DNA of 15,011 nt from Akkermansiaceae bacterium UBA7890 (GTDB lineage Bacteria; Verrucomicrobiota; Verrucomicrobiia; Verrucomicrobiales; Akkermansiaceae). Both the position numbers and the translations under genes were made by a program. Below, one piece after another: positions 8,252-15,011 of this stretch. Positions within the stretch are counted from its first letter, which is position 1. Each line of letters begins with the position of its first letter. The stretch lies in contig DLRK01000187.1 of the NCBI GenBank assembly GCA_002501065.1, forward strand, positions 1-15,011, written 5' to 3'. The notes under the pieces are model-generated. The model was given only the letters and a program-made list of their open reading frames with translations, did not search any database and was not told the DNA's origin.

Positions 8252-10051
8252 ATGCGATCCAGCGACGCAATACGGATTACAGTTAGCAGTCTATTTCCCG
8301 TTCTTGGGTTTCTGACTGCGATGGCAGTCGGTCAACAGGATCCATATCGCGATCTAAAACCATTCAAGGGCAAGCACTATCCGGGCGTTGAGAACACAAC
8401 CCTTGATGGGAAACTGATGTGCGGTTATCAAGGCTGGTTCTCGGCGGAAGGGGACGGATCGGGACGAGGATGGGCTCACTATTGCGGCCCCGGCAACCTC
8501 TTCAAGCCAGGCATCTGCACGATCGATCTGTGGCCGGATTTAAGCGAGTTTGACAGAGACGAAAAATACCGCACCCCCTTCCGTCACCAGAATGGCGACA
8601 CCGCCTTCGTGTTCAGCCCTTATAACGGCAAAACAGTCCAACGTCATTTTCAGTGGATGCGGGAGACAGGGATTGATGGCGTCTTCCTGCAACGTTTCGG
8701 TGCCGACCTGCGTGATCCAACAGGTATCAGACAGCGCAATGTGGTAACGGCCAATGTGCAGGCGGCCGCTAACCGGAATGGCCGGATATGGGCGCTGATG
8801 TATGACCTGTCCGGATTGAACCAGGGGGAAATCGCCCGAATTGTGATCAAGGACTGGAAGCGTATTGTCAATCAGCTGAACATTTCCGAAGACCCTTCCT
8901 ATCTGCACCACAACGGCCAACCAGTGGTTGGCGTCTGGGGTATTGGCTTCGGGGACGACCGGCAATACACGCTTGCAGAGTGTGACGAACTGATCACTTT
9001 CCTCAAATCTGATCCCAAGTATGGCAACAACACCGTTTTACTCGGTGTCCCCTGTTTCTGGCGCACCTTGACTCGCGATGCCGTAAGCGACCAGAGACTG
9101 CACCAGTTGATGAAAAAGGCGGACATCATCAGCCCATGGACCATTGGCAGGTATAACTCACCCGATTCTGCCAAACGCCACGCGGCAAAAACAGTGACCC
9201 CCGACATGGAATGGGCAAAGAGCAACAAACTTGAATATCTCCCCGTCATTTTTCCCGGGTTCAGTTGGCAGAACCTGAGCAAGACTCATGACAAAAGCGC
9301 CGAACTGGGCGAGATCCCGCGACTGAAGGGACAATTCCTCTGGTCACAAGCCGTCGCTTGCAGGAACGCCGGGGCCAGAATGATCTATGTCGCGATGTTT
9401 GACGAAATCGATGAGGGGACCGCCATTTTCAAGTGCACCAACAATCCTCCAGTCGGCGCAAGTAGTTTTCTGACATACGAGGGATTGCCCAGTGACCACT
9501 ATTTGTGGCTGACCGGTCTGGCGGGTGAAATGTTACGGGGCCAGTTTCCAGCAGAGGATGCAGTGCCGGTCGGAGAACCGCTCACGCAGGCAATTGCAGA
9601 ACTCGCGGAAAAATCCAGCCCTTCGACAGGCACGAGCGATGCTGAGACCCTTCATCAATTCGTCGATCGCACAGGCAAATACACCATCGATGGAAAATTC
9701 GTCCGCTACGGAAACGGGCAGGTTCATCTTCTACGCAAGGACGGCAAATCGATCAGCATCCCGTGGAAAAGACTGAGTCTCAAGGATCAGCGTCATGTTG
9801 CCAATATACGGCTGCGCAATTCAGGTCTGGAGAAGATCGCCGAACAGGAAATACCGTTCCAATTTGACCAACCCGAAAAACTCCGTGACTCTTCAGGTCA
9901 GCATCAGATGCAGGGCACCTACATCGGCATCGCCGACGGCCACTATGTCATCTGGGATCAGGATGGAAAGGAGTTGAGACTATCACCGTCGGAACTGGAC
10001 CAAGCTACGCGCGATCTGATCAGGTCAATTATCAAACAGCGCAACCAATAA
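8252..10051 (+). CDS. Secreted GH71/GH99-like glycosidase-family protein with C-terminal SHD1 domains
   Basis: Protein of 599 residues from the ATG preceded by GAGGAGG; an upstream in-frame ATG at 8225 would add 9 residues. A signal peptide occupies about the first 30 residues. Residues about 45–425 form the GH99-like TIM-barrel region: GYQGWFSAEGDGSGRGWAHY near the start, then VDLWPD-like IDLWPDLSEF, HFQWMRETGIDGVFLQRF, and MIYVAMFDEIDEGTAIFK. In that last motif E385 and E388 have the three-residue spacing of the catalytic pair in GH99 EWxEG motifs, so activity is plausible. Residues about 460–525 look like an SLA1-homology (SHD1) domain (TGKYTIDGKFVRY, LLRKDGKSISIPWKRLS), and about 550–590 like a second, weaker one. 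SHD1 is frequent in planctomycete secreted proteins. GH99 members act on endo-mannan linkages; bacterial relatives in this branch are often annotated xylosidase/arabinosidase without proof. Base use appears more AT-rich than in the flanking genes. Confidence 0.82.
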   Translation: MRSSDAIRITVSSLFPVLGFLTAMAVGQQDPYRDLKPFKGKHYPGVENTTLDGKLMCGYQGWFSAEGDGSGRGWAHYCGPGNLFKPGICTIDLWPDLSEFDRDEKYRTPFRHQNGDTAFVFSPYNGKTVQRHFQWMRETGIDGVFLQRFGADLRDPTGIRQRNVVTANVQAAANRNGRIWALMYDLSGLNQGEIARIVIKDWKRIVNQLNISEDPSYLHHNGQPVVGVWGIGFGDDRQYTLAECDELITFLKSDPKYGNNTVLLGVPCFWRTLTRDAVSDQRLHQLMKKADIISPWTIGRYNSPDSAKRHAAKTVTPDMEWAKSNKLEYLPVIFPGFSWQNLSKTHDKSAELGEIPRLKGQFLWSQAVACRNAGARMIYVAMFDEIDEGTAIFKCTNNPPVGASSFLTYEGLPSDHYLWLTGLAGEMLRGQFPAEDAVPVGEPLTQAIAELAEKSSPSTGTSDAETLHQFVDRTGKYTIDGKFVRYGNGQVHLLRKDGKSISIPWKRLSLKDQRHVANIRLRNSGLEKIAEQEIPFQFDQPEKLRDSSGQHQMQGTYIGIADGHYVIWDQDGKELRLSPSELDQATRDLIRSIIKQRNQ

Positions 10052-10212
10052 CGGGCGACTACGGCATCGGGAAAATGGCAAACACATCGACTGCTACGAC
10101 CAAAATCACGACCCCCGGCGAGATCTCCCTTGGCCAACACGAACTCGAAGCTGGTAACCACGAGAATCTCAGCGTTTTTCAACTGAAGTCGATTGGGTCT
10201 CAACCAAACTAA
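10051..10212 (+). pseudogene. Decayed coding fragment of a carbohydrate-protein C-terminal domain
   Basis: In the frame ending at TAA 10210–10212 the translation contains TGDYGIGK, then TTPGEISLGQHELEAGNHE and ends LKSIGSQPN. This follows the pattern DYGI…TGEISLGTHELKAGNHxLTVEIVGANP that I recall from a beta-rich domain ending several PVC secreted proteins, including DUF2961-type proteins. The expected VGANP and following GLDYL region are damaged or missing, and the fragment begins inside or just after the preceding gene with no plausible start or signal peptide. An ATG at 10075 would give only 45 residues. I read it as a relic of a deleted gene; the match is from memory and has not been verified. 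Confidence 0.45.
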
Positions 10213-10240
10213 CGCCACTCACCCACCCCGGTTCGATCTC

Positions 10241-11638
10241 ATGAAATCACACGCCCTCTTCGTCACCCTTATTCTCTCGCCCATCGGAACCTCACCCGCC
10301 AAGGAGATTTTCGACCGGAAGACCATCCGCGATCCGGGTACGCTCAAGATCGAGGTGCTCCAGAAATGGCACCGGGTCGAGGGCCCGATCGCCACCCGCC
10401 AGAAACTCGTCACCATCAATGTCGGTGAATTGTGGCCTGGCCAGGACTACCGCGTTCCGGTTCGCATGGTCGTTCCCGCAGAGCGAAAGGCGAAGGGCTT
10501 CCATCTCACCGGCGGAAATTCACCAGCCCGGTTGGAGAAAGACACCATGCCCAATCCACTGCGGCAGAAGTTGCTCAAGAACGGCGTCGGCCTGGTCATG
10601 ACCGTGGTTCAGGAACCAGGAAGCTACGGGGAAAGAGAAATGGCTCAGGCGGCCGAGAGACGCTTCGCCAAGACGCTCAACCCCCACTACAAGATTCAGT
10701 ACTGGGCGTGGCCCGCGACCCTGATGCGGGCGATCACCACCGCCTACGCGGAAACGGATCACTTCGAGAAAGGCAAGGTCGCCGTGACCGGCGGATCAAA
10801 AAACGGCGCCTCTCCCTCGATGGCGATACTCCACGACGAGCGGATGACCGCCGTTCACGCCACGGTATCGCCGATCTGGGATTCCCCGCTCCGGCTTTGC
10901 GATCCTGTGGCCCGGAAAAAGCATTTCGAGAACGGTGGTAAGCAGCGAGGCTTTTCGGGCGGACACTTTGGCCCCAATTTCAACCAGGCCGCTCTGGATG
11001 CGGGCCATACCTGGGGGGAACTGGAGAAATTCGCGAACGACATCGCTGACGATGTCTTCATCTCCCGCAACCTGGAAGCGCTTCGTGCGCGCAAGGTTGC
11101 CATGCTGTTTCATCCCGGCACTCACGACATGGTGGCCTACGATCTGGCGTGGGGAGGTGCACATCACCCTGACATCCCCCTCTATCTCGGCGCCAATACG
11201 GGCCATGGGAAAAGGGGGCATCCCAGATTGGAGAGGGAGCAGGCGAACCTGCCTGCGTTTCTCCTGCGGCATTTCTTTCCCGAAAAGGTGAAAGACGCCC
11301 TGCTGATCCCCCCGGCGGTCAAACACGCAATCAAAGACGGCAACCTTGAGATCACGGTTCATTTCCCGGCGGATTCCGGCGAGGAAAGTGGCCGTCTCTG
11401 GTGGACGCATGATCGTGCGTCCGATGGCAGCCCACGTTACCTGAGCGAAATGATCCCCGCTGCCAACTCAGCCGAAATGGTCCACGATCCCAAGCGCGGC
11501 GTCTGGACGACGACCATCAAGCTCGATCCCGATGCTTCCCGTATCGACTTCTTCAGCAGTCACCGCAAGATCATCCGTTACGGCGGGACTCCCTACCCAA
11601 CTTATCTCTCCTGCCCCTACACACGGGTCGAGCTATGA
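10241..11638 (+). CDS. Secreted alpha/beta-hydrolase, PhoPQ-activated pathogenicity-related (PqaA)-like
   Basis: Protein of 465 residues from the first ATG. The frame is open to a TTG at 10193, but that start would precede the signal peptide (MKSHALFVTLILSPIGTSPA) and overlap the fragment before it, so 10241 is preferred. The core shows WPATLMRAITTAYAETDHF, then VAVTGGSKNGASPS, a G-x-S-x-x-G nucleophile elbow with S186, followed by HDERMTAVHATVSPIW and PLRLCD. Downstream MLFHPGTHDMVAYDLAWGG and NTGHGKRGHP can supply the acid and histidine of a catalytic triad. This layout resembles PqaA-like alpha/beta hydrolases of PVC bacteria. A role in removing ester groups from a polysaccharide is inferred from the neighbours (sulfatase 88 bp downstream, GH99-like gene upstream). 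No clear ribosome site. The fold is fairly sure, the exact family moderately so, the substrate unknown. Confidence 0.7.
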   Translation: MKSHALFVTLILSPIGTSPAKEIFDRKTIRDPGTLKIEVLQKWHRVEGPIATRQKLVTINVGELWPGQDYRVPVRMVVPAERKAKGFHLTGGNSPARLEKDTMPNPLRQKLLKNGVGLVMTVVQEPGSYGEREMAQAAERRFAKTLNPHYKIQYWAWPATLMRAITTAYAETDHFEKGKVAVTGGSKNGASPSMAILHDERMTAVHATVSPIWDSPLRLCDPVARKKHFENGGKQRGFSGGHFGPNFNQAALDAGHTWGELEKFANDIADDVFISRNLEALRARKVAMLFHPGTHDMVAYDLAWGGAHHPDIPLYLGANTGHGKRGHPRLEREQANLPAFLLRHFFPEKVKDALLIPPAVKHAIKDGNLEITVHFPADSGEESGRLWWTHDRASDGSPRYLSEMIPAANSAEMVHDPKRGVWTTTIKLDPDASRIDFFSSHRKIIRYGGTPYPTYLSCPYTRVEL

Positions 11639-11726
11639 GCCGCAGGAGCATGAAATCCATCTCGTTTTCATCAACGCTGCCCACGAACAGCATTCCTGAC
11701 AGGAGCGCGACACAAAATGCATTCAG

Positions 11727-13550
11727 ATGAAGTCACGATCACGACCTCCCATTCTTCTCGGTTTTCTTTTCCTCTCCCTCGCGGCGATCTTCACCGCCGC
11801 TGGTGAAAAGCCCAACGTCATCCTGATCATCACCGACGACCAGGGCTACGGCGACCTCTCCTGCCACGGCAACCCGGTCTTGAAGACACCCCACATGGAC
11901 CAGTTGCACTCCGAGAGTGTCCACTTCACCGACTTCCACGTCGCCCCGATGTGCTCCCCCACCCGCGGGCAACTCATGACCGGTGTCGATGCCATGAGAA
12001 ACGGTTGCACCGCCGTGTGCCAGGGGCGCTCAATGATGCGGCGGGAGTTCCCCACCATGCCGGAATTCTTTGCGAAGGCTGGTTATGCGACCGGGCACTT
12101 TGGCAAGTGGCATCTGGGGGACAGCTATCCCCACCGCCCGCAGGACCGCGGATTCCAGGAGACGGTCCACCACCGCGCCTGGGGGATCACCTCGCTGGCC
12201 GACTATTGGCAGAACACTTACTTCGATCCGGTCCTCTCGCACAACGGAGTCGACAAGAAGTTTGCAGGCTACTGCACCGACATCTTCTTCGACAAGTCGA
12301 TGAAGTGGATCGAGAAGATGCAGGCCGAAGGCAAACCCTTCTTCCTCTACCTGCCCACCAACACTCCGCACGTTCCCAACATCTGTGAGAAGAAGTATGC
12401 GGAACCCTACCGCGGGAAGCACGACGGGAAGCCGATGCCCGCCGAGTTCTATGGCATGATCGCCAACCTCGACGAGAACCTCGGCAAGTTGGAGGCCTTC
12501 CTTGAAGAGAGAGGGCTGCGCGACAACACTCTGCTCATCTACCTTTCTGACAACGGGACACAGAGCAACCAGGCAAAGGAGATTTTCAATGCCGGGATGC
12601 GGGACAAGAAAACGAGCGTTCACGAGGGCGGGCACCGCGTCCCTTGCTTTGTCCGCTGGCCGGCGGGCAAACTCAGGCACGGCACGGATATCGATGATCT
12701 CACCCAGGTCCAGGATCTTCTCCCGACCTTGATCGACCTTTGCGGGTTGAAACGGGACGACGCCTCATTCGACGGCACAAGCCTTGCCCGCCTCCTGAAA
12801 GGTGAGGACAAAACGGTTCCGGATCGCAAGCTGGTAGTGCAGTACCGGGTATCGGGTGCAGCCTGGAATTCCGCGGTTGTCCTCTGGAAAAAGTGGCGGC
12901 TTGTTGGCCGCCACACGCTGTATCACGTCGGTGAAGATCCCGGGCAGACCAGGAACGTCGCCACAGACCACCCCGGGATCGTGACCGCGATGACCGCTCA
13001 CTACGAAGCCTGGCACGCGGAAGCGAAGGCGCTCTTCGATAAGGAACGCTGGATCACGGTCGGCTCGGAGAACGCCAACCCAATGATCCTCTACGCCCAG
13101 GACTGGACCGGAGACTACTGCGACAACCGCAGCGGACTGACCCAGGCCCGGGCGAAGGGCTACTGGAACGTGATCGTCGATTGCGAAGGCGCTTACGAAC
13201 TGGAACTACGCCGCTGGCCAAAGGAGTCCACCAAGACTCTGTCCGAAGGCATGGCAGGCGCCGGGGACCGGAGCCGGAGCGCCCGGCCGATCGCCGCGGC
13301 GAATGTGCAGATCGCGGAGAGCAATTATACGCTCGATGCCGGTCCCGGATCGCAACAGGTGACGTTCCGCACAAATCTCCCGGCGGGTAAAACGCAGCTC
13401 CAAACCTGTTTTCTCGATTCAGAGGATCGAATTCTCTGCAGCGCGATCTACGTCTACCTCAGGCGTCTCCCCGACAACGAAGTTGATTTGACGCCGGCCA
13501 CGGATCGCGTTCCAAAAGGAAATGCGCCTGCGAACCTCCGCAATCGTTGA
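11727..13550 (+). CDS. Secreted type I (formylglycine) sulfatase, arylsulfatase family
   Basis: Protein of 607 residues. A signal peptide ends near AAG at residue 26. The sulfatase fold begins at KPNVILIITDDQGYGD with metal ligands D37 and D38. The maturation motif C76-S-P-T-R80 has the CxPxR form in which cysteine is converted to formylglycine, so the enzyme needs a maturase acting before export; none is encoded in the window. H124-F-G-K127-W-H129 and YLSD275-N276-G supply further conserved active-site residues. A C-terminal beta-rich tail (about 455–585, AKGYWNVIVDCEGAYELELRRWP) is longer than in minimal S1 sulfatases and may bind the glycan. Expected role: hydrolysing sulfate esters on sulfated polysaccharides. 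It starts 88 bp after the hydrolase stop and is probably co-transcribed with it. No Shine-Dalgarno is visible; a 26-codon frame overlaps its start. Confidence 0.93.
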   Translation: MKSRSRPPILLGFLFLSLAAIFTAAGEKPNVILIITDDQGYGDLSCHGNPVLKTPHMDQLHSESVHFTDFHVAPMCSPTRGQLMTGVDAMRNGCTAVCQGRSMMRREFPTMPEFFAKAGYATGHFGKWHLGDSYPHRPQDRGFQETVHHRAWGITSLADYWQNTYFDPVLSHNGVDKKFAGYCTDIFFDKSMKWIEKMQAEGKPFFLYLPTNTPHVPNICEKKYAEPYRGKHDGKPMPAEFYGMIANLDENLGKLEAFLEERGLRDNTLLIYLSDNGTQSNQAKEIFNAGMRDKKTSVHEGGHRVPCFVRWPAGKLRHGTDIDDLTQVQDLLPTLIDLCGLKRDDASFDGTSLARLLKGEDKTVPDRKLVVQYRVSGAAWNSAVVLWKKWRLVGRHTLYHVGEDPGQTRNVATDHPGIVTAMTAHYEAWHAEAKALFDKERWITVGSENANPMILYAQDWTGDYCDNRSGLTQARAKGYWNVIVDCEGAYELELRRWPKESTKTLSEGMAGAGDRSRSARPIAAANVQIAESNYTLDAGPGSQQVTFRTNLPAGKTQLQTCFLDSEDRILCSAIYVYLRRLPDNEVDLTPATDRVPKGNAPANLRNR

Positions 13551-13750
13551 AATCCCAACCTCGAAACGGTTGCAACAAAGGTCATGCGCCGGGGTTCCTG
13601 GGAGATCACAGAGTCCCACGGGCAGGAGGCTCAGATTGAAATCGTCATCAGGAGCGGGCACGTATTGCAGCGCTACCTCGACGGACCCGGTGACGAGGAG
13701 ACCAGGTTTCCACGGCCCGCTGCATTTTGGCTGCAGTTCGGGGCCTTCAT
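13551..13750. other. Gap after the sulfatase: in-frame open stretch of unknown origin
   Basis: The sulfatase frame stays open after its TGA at 13548–13550 until a stop near 13772, giving a protein-like tail including VEIVI-type IEIVIRSGHVLQRY and GPGDEETRFPRP. No start with a ribosome site is seen. I do not recognise it; it could be a relic of the 3' end of another gene. No terminator hairpin with a T-tract was found for the sulfatase. Confidence 0.3.
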
Positions 13751-13818
13751 TGGTTGCGGGGACAGGATTTGAACCTGCGACCTTCAGGTTATGACCTGGA
13801 GGAAAAACCTGATCTCCA
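13751..13818 (-). pseudogene. Broken initiator tRNA (tRNA-fMet, CAU): intact 3' part, degenerate 5' part
   Basis: On the minus strand, 13799–13751 reads as the 3' part of a bacterial initiator tRNA: anticodon CAT followed by AACCTGAAGGTC, a T-arm GCAGG-TTCAAAT-CCTGT, acceptor strand CCCCGCA, discriminator A and encoded CCA. One base is missing from the anticodon loop before T33, and the T-stem has a G·T closing pair. Upstream, TGGAG near 13818–13814 and a GGT…TC stretch could be decayed D-arm, but no GCGGGG strand exists to pair with the acceptor end, so it cannot make a functional tRNA. It lies 36 bp beyond the stop codon of the minus-strand gene. A tRNA 3' fragment is a common footprint of an integrative element; a simple relic is also possible. 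Confidence 0.72.
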
Positions 13819-13834
13819 GCGATTGTGGCGACCC

Positions 13835-15011
13835 TTACTGCTTCGCATCATCTTTCTTCTTCCGGATCGTCTCCAGAAGCGCTTCGGTCTCTTCGAGGTC
13901 ATCTGTCCGCATGCTGATATAGCCGGCTTTTTGTTTCACCGTCAGGTAGACCTGCTCGGCGTCGGCATAGGCGGCCTTCAGATCACCCATCGCCAGACAG
14001 ACCTTGGCCCGGCTGCGCAGGTGCGGGATGGAGATCTTTGGGGCAGGCTTCTTTTTCTCACCCTCCGGCGTCGGCCCTTCGACCGGCGCAAATGCGAAGG
14101 CCAACCGCTTGGCCTCGTCAAGATCGCCACGGGTCAGTGCCTCATCGACCATCTTTTCGTCGTGTAGCTCGATTACGTTCTGGATTACGTTGTCTCCCAA
14201 AAATCTCATGGTCAGGCCGGACAACGACAGCGCGATGCTTCCGTCAGGCCGGAGAAGCAATAGATTGGGTTTTCCATGGTGAGCCGGTTGGTCTTCCCCG
14301 TCTTCCACAATCATGCCGAGCTTTTGCACGACCGGATTCTGCGTGCCTCCGGGTACAAGCATGGTTGGGAAAGGGTCGGGGCTTTTCTTGGCCTCCAATA
14401 CCTTCCGCGTCGCATTCGCATCGTCGTTCAGCACTGCGGTCAACAGGTTGACGTTATTAAAAGGCCTTGCATCGGTAAACTTTCCATACCGGGCAAGATA
14501 GCCGCTTCCTTCCGCGCTTGATACAAAGGAAATGACCGTCCACTTGTCCTCGTCCTTCTTGGGGAAGCGGACAGTATCGCCATCGAGAGTCTTTAACTCG
14601 ATTTGCAGGGAGCGGTTCGCATCTTCGGGCTCACCAATGCCCAGAAAATACCCCTGACGCCGGCCGTAGGTCCAGCCTGCGACGAACGGTGGATGATACA
14701 TCCAGTAACGGTGGTAGCGATCCAGGAAGAATGCTGTCGCCGTCCACATGGCGGGGCGTTCGGCGTATTCATCCAGATAAGCCCGACGATACTTTTCGTG
14801 AAGCTTTCGATCGGCGACGTCCAGCGAGAGGAGCGCTGCGGCCGCGAGTACCGGCCCGGATGCCTTATCTCCACCTGCCTCCGCAAAGTCCCGAATAACA
14901 GATTCGGGATCAGCCTCCGCATTGCGTAGCGACTCTCTTGCCAGACAGAAGCGTGCGACCACGTCGGCGCCGGGCGGATGCTTAGCCTCGAGAGCGGCTC
15001 TGGCTTCCTCG
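13835..15011 (-). CDS. Thioredoxin-like/TPR-like protein of unknown function (N-terminus outside window)
   Basis: The frame is open from the right edge to TAA at 13837–13835, giving 391 visible residues; the GTG at 14962 is internal because 16 open codons precede it. The first part is helical and repeat-like (AKHPPGADVVARFCLARESL, FAEAGGDKASGPVLAAAALLSLD). The central part has a thioredoxin-like pattern: DKWTVISFVSS in place of the usual strand plus CxxC, and later KPNLLLLRPDGSIALSLSGL like the strand after the cis-proline. No CxxC is present, so disulfide redox activity is unlikely. The C-terminus is again TPR-like (RSRAKVCLAMGDLKAAYADAEQVY) and ends in a charged KKKDDAKQ tail. It converges on the sulfatase gene and is transcribed separately. 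PVC genomes encode many such thioredoxin-fold proteins; no specific function can be given. Confidence 0.75.
   Translation of the reverse strand, partial: EEARAALEAKHPPGADVVARFCLARESLRNAEADPESVIRDFAEAGGDKASGPVLAAAALLSLDVADRKLHEKYRRAYLDEYAERPAMWTATAFFLDRYHRYWMYHPPFVAGWTYGRRQGYFLGIGEPEDANRSLQIELKTLDGDTVRFPKKDEDKWTVISFVSSAEGSGYLARYGKFTDARPFNNVNLLTAVLNDDANATRKVLEAKKSPDPFPTMLVPGGTQNPVVQKLGMIVEDGEDQPAHHGKPNLLLLRPDGSIALSLSGLTMRFLGDNVIQNVIELHDEKMVDEALTRGDLDEAKRLAFAFAPVEGPTPEGEKKKPAPKISIPHLRSRAKVCLAMGDLKAAYADAEQVYLTVKQKAGYISMRTDDLEETEALLETIRKKKDDAKQ

Noticed and set aside
10193..10240. Upstream TTG start for the alpha/beta-hydrolase
   Set aside because: It would put 16 polar residues before the signal peptide, has no ribosome site, and overlaps the preceding gene relic.
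13522..13794. Plus-strand frame ending AGTGFEPATFRL, and the overlapping one with RGQDLNLRPSGYD
   Set aside because: These strings are antisense translations of the tRNA fragment, a well-known annotation artefact.
13796..13819. CTGGAG/CTCCAG 6-bp stem as terminator of the minus-strand gene
   Set aside because: The T-run sits in the loop rather than after the stem, and the stem may simply be decayed tRNA D-arm and anticodon-arm sequence.
1..15011. CRISPR array, phage genes, insertion sequence or toxin–antitoxin pair
   Set aside because: No regularly spaced direct repeats, no transposase, integrase or phage structural motifs, and no small paired genes were seen on either strand.

Overview
The window looks like chromosome from a member of the Planctomycetes–Verrucomicrobia (PVC) group. 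DNA is GC-rich. The gene families are the ones that mark these phyla: a DUF1501 protein, a hydrazine-synthase-alpha-like PD40 protein with CxxCH haem motifs, a giant ThuA / dehydrogenase-propeller / HEAT / cytochrome c protein, a GH71/GH99-like protein carrying SHD1 domains, and an S1-type sulfatase. This assignment rests on recognising families by eye; I cannot name a genus.

Layout. Positions 1–13550 hold six genes, all on the plus strand. They are the 3' end of a DUF1501 gene (2–325), the PD40/HZS-alpha-like protein with two CxxCH motifs (516–3011), the 1503-residue ThuA–dehydrogenase–haem protein (3543–8054), the GH99-like protein with C-terminal SHD1 domains (8252–10051), an alpha/beta-hydrolase resembling PhoPQ-activated (PqaA-like) proteins (10241–11638) and a sulfatase (11727–13550). 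The five complete genes start with a signal-peptide-like segment, so the set works outside the cytoplasm. Gaps of 88–531 bp suggest several transcripts rather than one tight operon. From 13835 to the right edge a minus-strand gene converges on them; it encodes a protein with thioredoxin-like and TPR-like parts and is cut by the window end.

How the genes may work together (inference). Sulfatase, GH99-like hydrolase and putative esterase would remove sulfate, glycosidic and ester groups from a complex polysaccharide. The two haem proteins would carry out or couple oxidation steps in the periplasm. Such clusters are typical of PVC bacteria living on sulfated algal glycans. No TonB-type transporter or transcription regulator is visible in the window.

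The gaps are not empty. A 62-bp imperfect palindromic repeat occurs twice (343–404 and 8149–8210). A decayed coding fragment lies between the GH99-like and hydrolase genes (about 10051–10212). A broken initiator-tRNA (fMet) 3' part sits on the minus strand at about 13751–13799, next to the convergent gene end. Together these suggest a region shaped by insertion and gene loss.
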